A DNA stretch of 64,000 nt, from positions 14,880,001 to 14,944,000 of the forward strand of contig CM075937.1 of the NCBI GenBank assembly GCA_038030265.1, read 5' to 3'. Each line of letters begins with the position of its first letter. The stretch's first letter is position 1. Shown here piece by piece: positions 47,631 through 57,688 of this stretch. The notes under the pieces were generated by a model. The model was not told the origin of the DNA and did not search any database. It worked only from the letters and a program-made list of their open reading frames with translations. This DNA comes from Corythucha ciliata. Lineage: Eukaryota; Arthropoda; Insecta; Hemiptera; Tingidae. A program made the position numbers and the translations under genes.

Positions 47631-47789
47631 CTTGGCAGTGTATCCAGGAAGATACGCCGTAGACTTGGCAATGTATCCAGAAAGATACGTCGTAGACTTG
47701 GCAATGTATCCAGGAAGATACGTCGTGGACTTGGCAATGTATCCAGGAAGATACGTCGTGGACTTGGCAATGTATCCAGGAAGATACAA
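47631..47789 (+). repeat. Five tandem 33-bp subterminal repeats in the piggyBac right end
   Basis: CTTGGCAATGTATCCAGGAA starts at 47631, 47664, 47697, 47730 and 47763, exactly 33 bp apart. The first unit has GCAGTG for GCAATG. The same ACTTGGCAATGTATCC occurs once next to the left inverted end (44805-44820). Being a multiple of three, the array is open in several frames on both strands, but these frames are not genes. Confidence 0.92.
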
Positions 47790-47936
47790 ATTTAAAATTG
47801 GCCTAACTAAACAGAGGCCACTAAAATAATTTATTTCTTATTTTTCTCAACATTGCGAAGGCCCTATCTTCATAAAAAAAAAAAATATTTCTCGGTACAA
47901 AATTGAAAAAAAATTCTTGCCAAGTTTAGGGTTAAA

Positions 47937-48577
47937 TACGAGTACTGCGACACGCAAATTGGCGCCGTACTTGGTCCCTCGTATGATTATAATTATCACC
48001 TGATCTCTTTGATATATTTATTTATTTCGAGCGCGTTACGCGTTTGTTTGCTGTTAAGCAGGATTCACATGGGGTGGAACGAGTGTGGAAAGCGGAAGGA
48101 CGGAAGGCAGAAAAACCAGTGGAGGGGCTGGCGGAGTCGGTAAGAGAGTTCACATGCAGCGGTCTCCATGGTAAGGCACTATTAAACACGAGTACTGCAA
48201 CACGCAAATCGGTGCCATACTTGGGGCCTTATTCTGAACGGTCGGGAACAAATGCCGCGAGCGGGATCCAAGGACTCCGAATAAGAAGTAACATTATCGC
48301 GCCATAGCAACCACACTTGCGGCATTTTTCCCGACGTTTCTGAATTGGACCCCTGGGGCCTCAGGACGAACCCGTGTGAAAATGCCACGTGATGTGGTTG
48401 CTATGACGGGATAATGTTATTTCTTATTCGGCGTCCTTGGATCCCGCTTGCGGCATTTTTTCCCGAACTTTCGTACTAAGGCCCCGGTCTCTCATCTGAT
48501 TATAATTATCAACCGATCTCATTGACAAGTAGGATGTTTGTATTTATCTCGACCACGTTGCGCGTTTGTTTGCTGTT
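47937..48577 (+). repeat. Direct duplication of a ~120-bp block, second copy split by a MITE
   Basis: 47937-48056 (GAGTACTGCGACACGCAAAT through TGCGCGTTTGTTTGCTGTTA-like sequence) recurs as 48189-48222 plus 48486-48577, with the 48223-48485 MITE between. The first copy is therefore an unoccupied version of the insertion site. Confidence 0.85.
48223..48485. mobile_element. MITE with ~95-bp inverted arms
   Basis: GGGGCCTTATTCTGAACGGT and AATGCCGCGAGCGGGATCCA on the left match the complement of the right arm (about 48390-48485) closely. 263 bp, no ORF. Confidence 0.88.
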
Positions 48578-49201
48578 ACGATGACAATTTTTTCATTCAT
48601 GATATTGTGTTTACCCTAACGACCGAGGGACCAAATATGGCGCTGAAATCCGTGTTGCAGTACCTGTGTTTTAAAGGTTCGCTATCCATGGTGGACGAAA
48701 TCATAACCTTTCCTACTGAAAGCCTCTGTGATCTGAAACCTCTTATATCTTGTCGATAGTGTTTTTCTTTTCTTCCAAAATTAAAATTTTTTGTGCGTTA
48801 TTATTGTGTCGTGCTCAGATGTTGAAATGATTGATGGGATGAACATCGTCTACGTAAGTAGTTCCTATCAACATTCCTGTCCCCTGCGCTTGCGCGGTGC
48901 TCGACGGAACGCGGAGGCGGTATAAAAATTTCTTCGTCCGACCGCTGTCCGTCCCTTCCGACAACATGGCGGCCACCCTGTCCCAACAGCCAACAGTGGC
49001 GGATCCAAGGGAGGGGGCACAGAGGCCATGGCCCCCCAACAGTCCCTTACATACCCCCTTCCCCCCTCAATGGCATACTGGGCGGTTTGCCGCGGTGGCT
49101 TCCCGCAAACAGTGGAGTTTCGATGAGTGATGACATACTGAAGAAAACGCGCCTAGCTACGGTTTTTTGCCGCGCCATGGTATTTTTTCTCCCGTGACAT
49201 G
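48578..49201. other. Gene-free stretch
   Basis: No supportable gene. CAGTGGCGGATCCAAGGGAG at 49003 resembles the transposon end seen at 9775-9815, in the opposite orientation. Confidence 0.5.
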
Positions 49202-49346
49202 CCTGGGGGCCTATTCTCTAACAACAAGCAATATTTTTTTCGCCAGCCATGTGTTTATTTCATTCATTTGTTTGAAGAAAATCAATGAAATAAACATATG
49301 ACTTCGAAAAAGCTATTGCTTCGGAGTTAGAGAATAAGTCCCCAGG
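49202..49346. mobile_element. Hairpin MITE, 145 bp
   Basis: CCTGGGGGCCTATTCTCTAA and GTGTTTATTTCATTCATTTG are mirrored by the right arm to 49346; almost the whole element folds back on itself. Confidence 0.85.
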
Positions 49347-49662
49347 TTTTTTCTTCCCGCGGCGGTCGAGCGGTGCTTTTTTTAGAGGAGAGCCAAGCGC
49401 CCGTCTATGAGTTACAACATACTGGCGCGGTTTTAGTGTCTGGGCCCTTTTTTCTGTCAATTTTTCGAGGAAAAGTTGTGACTTTTATGAGGTATTTATT
49501 TTTGCTTTATTATTATCAATGAAGACATAAGGTTTGATTGGCGAATTTCGATAGTAAAATTTGGGGTAAACAGATAAGAATACCCTATATTTTCCACATT
49601 ATTATTTTGTCGTGCGCATGAAATGAGAAACCCTTCATTTTTATTTTTTTAGTGATTAGTGT

Positions 49663-50064
49663 TAAGGGGGGGGGGGTGTACATGTGTTTCCTCGACCCCC
49701 TCCAATCATACCTCGTCTACTCCGCGTTACGGAAATTACCGCCGTATTTCTGCATCAATCGTGGACTTCAAGGGCTCATTTAAATCTTCAGGAAATTCCG
49801 CACAAGCGTACGATCTTGCTTTATTAAATAAGTTGTCGAAAGAGTGTGAATTTTCAAGGTAAAAGTTTGTGTGCGTTTTACAGTTATTTTAGGGATGTAA
49901 TATGAAAAAGGGAGATCGTACGCTTGTGCGGAATTTTCTGAAGATTTAAATGAGCCCTTGAAGTCCACGATTGGTGCAGAAACACGGAGGTAATTTCCGT
50001 AACGCGGAGTAGGCGAGGTCCGATTGGAGGGGGGTCGAGGAATCACATCTACAACTCCCCCTTT
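49663..50064. mobile_element. Foldback element with ~150-bp inverted arms
   Basis: Left arm about 49663-49820, right arm about 49908-50064. Shared runs include TCGTGGACTTCAAGGGCTCA and CCGCACAAGCGTACGATCT, with few mismatches. The spacer is ~90 bp. The ends are TTAAGGGGGG and CCCCCTTTA. No transposase. Confidence 0.9.
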
Positions 50065-50206
50065 AGCCTGTTACACGCATGCGGTACTTGCCTAACGAGC
50101 AACACATTTTTGAAATTCTCAGCTGGTTGGTTTCTAGGCAATTGCTAGTAATTGATTGAATATTTTGCATGTTACTTGGCAAGTACCGCATGTGTGTATC
50201 CGGCTT
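50065..50206. mobile_element. Small inverted-repeat element
   Basis: ACGCATGCGGTACTTGCC (about 50075-50092) is mirrored by GGCAAGTACCGCATGTGTGT (50178-50197), with weaker pairing outside. It abuts the preceding foldback element. Confidence 0.7.
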
Positions 50207-51095
50207 TACGATTTTAGTGTTTAGTGTAACGAGGACTCGTAGAGAAATAATTTTCTCCCTAGGTCATTCCTCTCTCTCCTCACTACTTCGCGGGAACCGC
50301 AACAAGGTGGCATACTGAGCGGCGCGGGAAAAAACCGCCCAGCATGTCATAAGCCGAGAGGGAAAGTAAAATAAAGAGTTTTCCGTGGATATCAGTGCTA
50401 ACTCTCTCAATCCTTTGAGTTTTTTGGGTCGAAGAGGAGAGCTATCAAGGGATTCTCATGAATGTTGGGGAAATCCGTATATTTAATTGTCTGTGGTGGA
50501 AACGAAACGATCTATTATATATTCCAGTTGTGTTTTGAATGTACAGAAGGGCTTTCCCCGGAAATCTATTAAACATCGCTGCACAGTATAAAATATATTG
50601 TGTATAATCGTACCTGTAGTGGGTCGTTCTTCTCTGGCGTGGCTGGAGAAGCTCTCTCTTACTCTTATATCTTGATTAACTTGAATTTCATCCTTTTTTT
50701 CAGCCTTGTTCTGTGAGTGTTTCTTATCACGAGTAATTTCACTATAAATAATAATCTTGAGCTCACGTTTTCCGCTTTTATGTTAATACGTTTAGGAAAA
50801 CTGATGCATTGGAAATAACAATGATTTTGCGTTTAAATTAGTCGAAAATTGAGAAGGAAGGTATGGCCAAACAAGCAGGCGTTCACCTTATCTTTTGCGC
50901 GACAAAAAACGCCGTTGGTTAATCCACGGGAGACACGCCGTCGCCATTATCGAGATGATGATAGAATGATAATATACATTTATTTGAAATTCTGCTTTGT
51001 TTCGGCTCCCAGCCAAAACACAATAAATTCGCCTTTGGAACGTGTTGGATGATAGTGAGGGGGTATCACTAGTTTCATATTATACAAACATATGG
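50207..51095. other. Gene-free stretch
   Basis: No supportable gene; AT-rich unique-looking sequence. Confidence 0.45.
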
Positions 51096-51099
51096 GTGC

Positions 51100-52690
51100 C
51101 GATCGGCCCTCTAAAAAAGGCTCCAAAAACTTTCTATTTCTCAGAAATTAAGACGCACCTAAAACTTGCAATACCTCCGAAATTAAGACCCAAAACTTGC
51201 AATCACGTCGATATTCAGTCAGAAAACTTCCAATTTCAAGGGCATTTGTCAGGAATTCGGTGCTGTTGCGGTACCGGCTAGTGATGTGGGTTCCAGCCAC
51301 CACAAAACAGGCCTAGAAATTACCAATTTTTGGTTTAATTAAAACCCTAAACTTTCACTGAAATTAATACTCAAAAATGTCCATTCAATGGATGTTCAGC
51401 CAGGAATTAAGATAAACTGATATTTAGCTCCATAGCTTTGCGGTATAGTTCATCAATCTCCCTTGAAATTTCACTGAAATTAATCCTCAAAACTTGAAAT
51501 TTCGCAATAATCGATAACCAGATTTTTTTAATTTCACTTAAATTAAGACCCAAAAGTTCCTATTTCTCGAAATTAAGCACCGTAATTTGCAATTTGACAA
51601 AAATTAAGACTATAAACACGCATTTTCGCCGGAATGAAGACCCAGCGGATATCCGGTCATCAAATCTTCATTTTCCGCTACAAAAAAAGGTCAAAAAAAT
51701 TGCTATTTTGCTAGAAACTAACTCCCGCATACCCAAATCTTTCAATGTCAGGAAACCTAAAATTGTTCTCAAATTAGGACCCGAATGTAAGAACTCACAA
51801 ACAAACAAACAATTACACGGCTATTCGTCAGGGTATGGGCGATGTAGAGCCGGCTAGCCGACCTGATGAAAGGAAGAATGAAATCGAAAAAATACCCTAA
51901 AACTTGCAATTTCGCTGGCATATAATAGAGGATCTGAAACTTGCAATTTTGCGAAAATTGTACCTGGAAACATCTAATTTTGCAGGTATGTGCCTCCAAA
52001 ATGTTGCTATTTTTTTGTTAGTACGGCGTACCGGCTCGTCAGCGGTCAGCCTACAAGCCTATATGACGTGGGTGGTCGTGGCCGGCTAACCCGGGAACCG
52101 AGCCGACAAAAACCAACTTACAAATTGCCATTTCACTGATTTCTAGCACCTGAACGTGCAGCTTCTCCGAATTAAGTGGCCCGTTACTTGCAATTCTGCT
52201 GACCTTAAGACCCGAAACTGTCAATTTCGCGTATGTTCAGCCGGGGAGCTTGTAAATTCTATCAAGTTAGGACCCGGGGTTTTAAAAAAATGACCCGAAC
52301 ACGCAAACTCATTCAATTTTAAATTTGTGAATAAATTCAAAATCAATGGCGCGACCATTTTGACCCTGGTTCACTTACAAAAGGCACAGAAAATTGCAAA
52401 TTCGCTAAAATTTAGGAAACGAAACTTACAAAATTTCAAATATTAAGGCAAGAAAAATTCAAATTTCGTGGATATTACCTTATTTTTTAGCTCAGAGGAC
52501 TGTAATTTCGTGTCTAGCCCTGGGTCCACAGCCTCTGAAAAAAACAAAAAAAAAACCCAAACTATCAATTTCGCGAAGGGTGAGACCATGAACTTGCAAT
52601 TTGCAGGATATTTAGAACCAAACCTTACAATTGCGCGGAAAATTAGCTCCGAATGATGTAATTTCGCGGTTATGTCTCTCAAGTTTACCT
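51100..52690 (+). repeat. Longest subfamily B array
   Basis: Units such as GAAATTAAGACCCAAAACTT plus GCAAT (51179), ACTTGCAATTTCGCTGGCAT (51902) and CTTGCAATTTTGCGAAAATT (51940). Unit length about 30-36 bp with many indels. No gene within it. Confidence 0.8.
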
Positions 52691-52734
52691 AAAAAAGGTA
52701 AAATTGAAAAAAAAAAAAAAAAGAAAAGAAATCA

Positions 52735-53005
52735 TCTTATTTTAGCTGTGAATTAGCCCTTTTTCCAATTTCAAGGCAGAATTAGCGATTTTCAAAATTT
52801 TAGCGGCGAATTGGTGTTTTTTTCACTTTTAGCGTTGAATTAGCGGGTTTTATTAATTTTAGCCACGGGCTTAACAACAGGACATTAGCGCTTGTGACAA
52901 TTTCAGGCGTGAATTAACAATATATCCCCACATGTAGCTTTACTTTAGCCACTGTTGACTCCACAAAGCGCAAATTCAACGTTTTCTCAATTTTCACCAC
53001 GCGTA
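52735..53005 (-). repeat. Subfamily A units, opposite orientation to the adjoining B array
   Basis: TAGCTGTGAATTAGCCCTTT and CAAGGCAGAATTAGCGATTT on the plus strand. The switch of subfamily and orientation occurs at an A-rich run (about 52709-52730). Confidence 0.75.
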
Positions 53006-53965
53006 TTTTCTTGGTTATATTATCATTAAAATGTAATTCGTCGCGCGTGCGTGGTTTTTATGCGGCACAGTTACCTCGTTTTCCTTCACACCGTTGAGCG
53101 GTATTACGTGGATCGATGAGAAAGCGGTGCGTCACGCGGATTGTACGCGTGGAAGCCGCACGTGAACGACGTCGTGCCGCGTGATATGTGAGAAACGAGC
53201 CTTAAATATTGTCACCACTGACAATAGAAAGAGTTTACTGGTTTGGAAACACCAAAAAAAGAAGGAATGAAACAAAAAATAACGAGAGCATGGGCTCTAA
53301 TCTGCATATTCTCTAGGGGATTGCAGCTGACGTTTCTTGTTGCCAAAAAAAAAAAAAAAAAAAATTAGGATCCTAATAGGTTCCTGGGACCCAATTGATG
53401 TTCGTTTCCAGAAAAATCTGATCTCCAAGAGTGATTGGTCCGCTTTCTAGCCGCGTTGTCAATTCATGGAGTCCGTTTGACGCTAAAAGTTCCGATTCGT
53501 TCACCATAATTCCACTAAAAATTTATAGTTATCGATTATAATAATGAATTAATTACCAACGGTTAAGCCGTAGGGGTTATTCCGGGTTGTAAGCGTGATT
53601 ACTTCATTCACAATCAATAAAGAAGGTAAGTTCTTCAGTTATTTTTTCCGTTTAGCCGCTGTAATTAGCTCTCCCGTCTTATGATTCCACCACTGTCCAT
53701 GCCAAGAATTTGGTCAGTGTGATTGTTATTATTATACAAAAGAGTGTTGTCCTCATCCACTTGATTCGGCATTGGCCAAAAACATGATAGGCCCTAGGCT
53801 AATTACTCATGAGCGTTAGTTTAATTAATTGGCAATTTTCCAGCAAAAATGACAATTTTTTTTTTAAAGAAGAAAAGAGTGATTTTTTTCTTCAAAATCG
53901 CTTGTTTTGACCTGCAAAATTCAAACAATCCTTGCGAATTTCAACATGCTAAGCGTCATGAAAAC
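53006..53965. other. Gene-free stretch
   Basis: GC-rich patch at 53040-53190 and an A run at 53345-53364; no supportable gene. Confidence 0.45.
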
Positions 53966-53974
53966 CTCACCGAC

Positions 53975-54291
53975 AGAGGGCCTTTGAAATGGAACTGACT
54001 GTGAACGCCCACCAAGGTATCAAAAAATGTCGCCCCAGCAGCTGGCTGTCAAATAGAGTGCATTTACTACCACGAATTTCGACGTTTTTAGTTAATTTGC
54101 TAATATTCGACAAACATTACCACTCAGTACTTTTATTTAGCCATTTCCGCACATATTGCCCAATTTACTAATAACGCCGATATTCGTATACATATTAGTT
54201 GTGAAATCCATTCTATTCGACAGCCAGCTGTCGGAGCGATATCTTTTGATGCTTTGATGAGCCTTCACACTCAGTTCCATTCAAAGGACCG
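53975..54291. mobile_element. Inverted-repeat MITE, left portion, split by BEL element 1
   Basis: The left arm (about 53985-54066: CAGCTGGCTGTCAAATAGAG, GCCTTTGAAATGGAACTG) pairs with the right arm at about 54205-54291 (CTATTCGACAGCCAGCTGTC, CAGTTCCATTCAAAGG). Sequence that belongs right of 54291 resumes at 60035 after BEL element 1. A second copy of the right half lies at 56213-56466. Confidence 0.8.
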
Positions 54292-54423
54292 TGTTTCGAC
54301 TCGTCACAGAAACGCGTTAAATTCGTTCGAATCAACAATTATTATACACAACAATTATTATTAGTTATTTTATTATGTAGGAACTAGGAACACATGTGTA
54401 TGTGATGGTCCAGGGTTCAAACA
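54292..54423 (-). repeat. 3' LTR of BEL 1 (132 bp)
   Basis: TG...CA ends on the minus strand. It is preceded by a purine-rich tract (CCGGGGAAGA, minus strand, 54424-54433) that serves as the plus-strand primer in this family. It is 17 bp longer than the 5' LTR because of small AT-rich indels. Confidence 0.92.
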
Positions 54424-54438
54424 TCTTCCCCGGGCGTC

Positions 54439-55600
54439 TTATGTTTCAGGTAGAGGGCAAAGTCGGCGAACTGGCCGCTGTACGATGCTGGAGGAAGTTT
54501 TCACATCGGCTACACGAGGTATACCGTCAATTCCAGGATAGACCTTAACGATGACACCTCTGTCCCATTGAAGAGGGGGAGCATTTTTTTCCACGACGAG
54601 TACCACATCCCCAATATTAGCTAATTTTGAAGGTGCATTCCACCTGTTTTTTGTTGCATTTCTTGTAGATATTCTAGTCGCCAACTTTTCCAAAATTGTT
54701 GCATTGTGTTCTTGATGAATCGCCATTTCGAGGTCAGAGTAGACCGATCGTCAAAATTTGGCTCGGTCGGCAAATTGGTCAACGGACGTTGAACCAAAAA
54801 ATGGGCTGGAGTTAAGACCGACAAATCTTTAGGAGAATTCGACATTAAAGTCATAGGGCGAGAGTTAAGAACAGCTTCTACTTGAACCGAAATAGTTTGA
54901 AAGGTTTCCATTGTTGGAATTTGATTCTTTAGTACCAGCTTAAGTAAACGCTTCATCGATTTGACGGCAGCTTCCCAAAGACCTCCGAAATGAGGTGCGT
55001 ACGGAGGTATGAGGTGCCATTCGGTCAAATTTTTGGCGGCTTTCATCGAGCAAGCATTTTGATGTTCCGGACTAAGTAGAAGATGCCGTAATTTCTTAAT
55101 TTCATTCGCGGCTCTAAGAAGATTTCGACCATTGTCACTCCAAACAGCTGACGGATGGCCTCTTCTTGAGACAAAACGTTCGTAGGCGATTAAAAACTTG
55201 TCTGTTGACAAGTTCGAAACGACTTCAATGTGGACTGCTTTCGTAGAAAAACACAAGAACACAGCTAGGTATACGTCTATAATCTTGGAGCCACGCTTCC
55301 CAGTGTTCGAGACTTTGAAAGGCCCAGCAAAGTCGACACCGACAATGTGAAAAGGATAAGTACCGCTAACCCGTTCTTTGGGCAAATCAGCCATAGGAGG
55401 CTCGTACGGTCGAGGCTTCACTGAAAAACATCGAACACACTTACTCAACTGACTCCGTACGGTATTTCGTCCATTGACGATCCAATACTGCGTTCTGATG
55501 TAAGCGTACGTAGCCTGAGGACCTACATGTAAACATGATGTGTGAGCTTGGTCAATTACAAGTCTTGTGAGAGGATGCTTTTGTGGGAGTAGAGTAGAGC
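54439..55600 (-). pseudogene. BEL 1 integrase
   Basis: Would insert element DNA into the host genome. A zinc domain remnant (AHTSCLH, then KCVRC) precedes the DDE core: HIVGVDFAGPF, AVWSDNGRNLL and HFGGLWEAAVKSMKRLL, the last being the BEL signature around the catalytic Glu. All three acidic residues remain. VEAVLNSRPMT and LTPAHFLV follow, then a frameshift at an A-rich site near 54650. The C-terminal domain continues in the new frame (NIGDVVLVVEKNAPPLQWDR) and ends at 54439. Another frameshift lies near 55595, before the zinc domain. Confidence 0.93.
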
Positions 55601-56212
55601 AGGATGTTTCGCTTTATCGGAAAGATTTGAATAGTTAAGGCGTCCTCCAACTCGTAAAATTCCTTTGCAGTCGACGAAAAGACCCAGGACTTTTGTCAAA
55701 CGTAGGTTTGGTTTCGAGAGTTGAGCGTCGGAGAGCTCCAGAGAAAGTTCTTGCGCCTGCGCTCTGTGAATTAATACATCCATCACGTGTCTACGTTCTG
55801 AAGCTGATAGGGGGCCTTGTGTCGCACGTTAGCGGCAGAAGAATAATAAAGAAAACGGAGACACCACCCAACTACTGATTGAAGGGTAGTGAGATTGGAA
55901 ATTTGTCTTCCAGTACTTCTTTCAATCCTGTAAATTCGCGGACTGAATACGAGGTGGTCAAAACAGTCTTGGTTTCGATTTGAACAGTTGGATGAACGAG
56001 CTCCGGAGTAATTCTGACTAGAGGCCAATTCGGGGGGTTTTCTTTCAACCACGGGGGGGCCTTCCCACCACAAATCATTGGAGAGGAGGTCCGAAGGTTT
56101 CAAGCCACGAGATGCTGTATCGGCAGGATTCTCTTCCGACGCTATGTGGTACCAATGACTTGCAGGGACGTTTGACAGGATGTCTGCAACTCGATTACCG
56201 ACAAAAAATTAC
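55556..56212 (-). pseudogene. BEL 1 RNase H C-terminal part and linker
   Basis: Reads FFVGNRVADILSNVPASHWY and GLKPSDLLSNDLWWEGPPWL, the conserved BEL segment between RNase H and integrase, then VLGLFVDCKGILRVGGRLNY. A stop near 56206 and at least two frameshifts are present. It is cut off at about 56213 by the inserted repeats, so the RT and the RNase H active site are absent. Confidence 0.88.
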
Positions 56213-56466
56213 CACTCAGTGTGACTCTCTACTTTTATTTAGCCATTTCCGCACATTTTGCCCAATTTACTAATAACGCCGAAATTCGTATACATATTAG
56301 TAGTGAAATCCACTCTATTCGACAGCCAGCTGTCGGAGCGATATCTTTTGTTGCTTTGGTGAGCCTTCACACTCAGTTCCATTCAAAGGACCGCTTTAGA
56401 TGAGGCTTTAAGCCCCGTTCACGAACTCAATGTTTTCGTTGTGAAGTGTCTATGCAACCTATCAAA
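56213..56466 (+). repeat. Unsplit copy of the MITE half that hosts BEL 1
   Basis: Nearly identical to 54120-54291 joined to 60035-60112, without the BEL insertion; the junction AAAGGACCGCTTTAG is intact near 56390. It ends at a GGGCGTAGCCAGC motif (56469), another transposon-end-like sequence. Confidence 0.92.
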
Positions 56467-56739
56467 ATCATGGGCGTAGCCAGCGGGGGGTAGGGGCGGG
56501 CAGTTGCCCTCCCCTAGAATAAAAAGCGCAGATTTCGTGGGGCAGCTGCCCACCCCTGAATTTCATCAAAAAGTTACAATTCTAATGACTAAAATCCAGC
56601 ATAAAACTTTCGCTGTTTTTTTAGTGCATTTCATTCTGAAAATGCACTATTGGTCTCGTCGTGATGGTGGCAAACATGGGTCATGTCATGTTTTTTTCAT
56701 GTTTCAGAACCTCTAGAACACGAATTCAGTGGTCTCCGG

Positions 56740-56793
56740 AATTCATATATATATATCTATATATTCTTTATATATATATATATATATTTATAA
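56740..56793. repeat. AT microsatellite
   Basis: Mostly ATATAT with interruptions. Confidence 0.85.
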
Positions 56794-56807
56794 TATTATG
56801 GCCGTTT

Positions 56808-57366
56808 CCTTGTTAGCACGATAACTCTCGTAGAAGTTAATTTAGCGGAACGCGCTTTGGCACAAAAATCAGTAGTCATAAGACACCGGTCGGTATTGCA
56901 TTTGGGCCAAATCGGTCAAGGTGGAGGGGGGGAAAATCGGGCTTGAAGTCGTCAAAAAATCACCAAAAATCACCAGTTGATTCTAGAAGCATGATATTCG
57001 GTACGTATACTCCATGTTAGACTAGCCTTTGATTCCCATTTTAATTTTTTGAAAAAGTCGAGGGGGAGGGGGCGATGTCCCCGGGGTGGAAGTAAGTGAG
57101 AGGCCTTGTTAGCACGATAACTCTCGTAGAAATTAATTTAGCGGAACGCGCTTTGGCACAAAAATCAGTAGTCATAAGGCCCCGGTCGGTATTGCATTTG
57201 GGCCAAATCGGTCAAGGTGGAGGGGGGGAAAATAGGGGTTGAAATGGTAAAAAAATCACTATAAATCACCAGTTCATTCTAGAAGCATGATAAATTCGGT
57301 ACGTATACTCCAAGCATTATATTCGGTATGATGATTCCATTTTGAAATAGCCTTTGATTCCCATTA
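56808..57366 (+). repeat. Tandem duplication of a ~230-260 bp block
   Basis: Copy 1 is about 56808-57038 and copy 2 about 57106-57366. Both contain CCTTGTTAGCACGATAACTC, TTTAGCGGAACGCGCTTTGG and GCATTTGGGCCAAATCGGTC. No ORF. Confidence 0.88.
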
Positions 57367-57483
57367 AGTTCAGCTTAAACAAACCCGGCAGCAAACAGTA
57401 CGAGGGAGGGTCAAACATAAACGAAAGAAATCATAGTCTCAACATTACTACTTCTGGAACGGCTTAGGGTGTCCGTATACAAA

Positions 57484-57530
57484 ATGAAATGCACTCTTTC
57501 CGACCGCCAGCTGCCGGAGCGAAATTTTTT
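57484..57530 (+). repeat. Further fragment of the 54.2/56.3 kb MITE
   Basis: CCGACCGCCAGCTGCCGGAG resembles TCGACAGCCAGCTGTCGGAG in the other copies; it ends in an 18-bp T run. Confidence 0.6.
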
Positions 57531-57636
57531 TTTTTTTTTTTTGTGAAAACCGAATTTCGCACACGACAAACCTTTGCCTCGCTGAGCAACCAGCATCTCT
57601 GATTTCGACTACTAAGACATCATTTTTACTGATACT

Positions 57637-57641
<5 letters not shown>

Positions 57642-57686
<45 letters not shown>
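57642..57686 (+). repeat. 45-bp A homopolymer
   Basis: Uninterrupted A run, the longest in the window. It could be a retroposon tail or an assembly-sensitive spot. Confidence 0.9.

Positions 57687-57688
<2 letters not shown>

Larger units (their letters stand above)
44799..47931 (+). mobile_element. piggyBac transposon
   Basis: Inverted ends CCCTAAACTTGGCAA (44799-44813 and, complemented, 47917-47931) enclose a piggyBac transposase. TTAA, the target of this superfamily, follows the right end (47932-47935). The left end is preceded by TATA (44795-44798), so one copy of the duplication is mutated or the outer boundary differs. Length 3133 bp. Confidence 0.9.

Noticed and set aside
47570..47829. 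Repetitive open frames on both strands (11-residue repeats)
   Set aside because: They are produced by the 33-bp tandem repeat, which is a multiple of three; overlapping open frames on opposite strands show that it is not coding.
49659..50046. Two short open frames with similar products on opposite strands
   Set aside because: They are the two arms of one foldback element read in mirror orientation.
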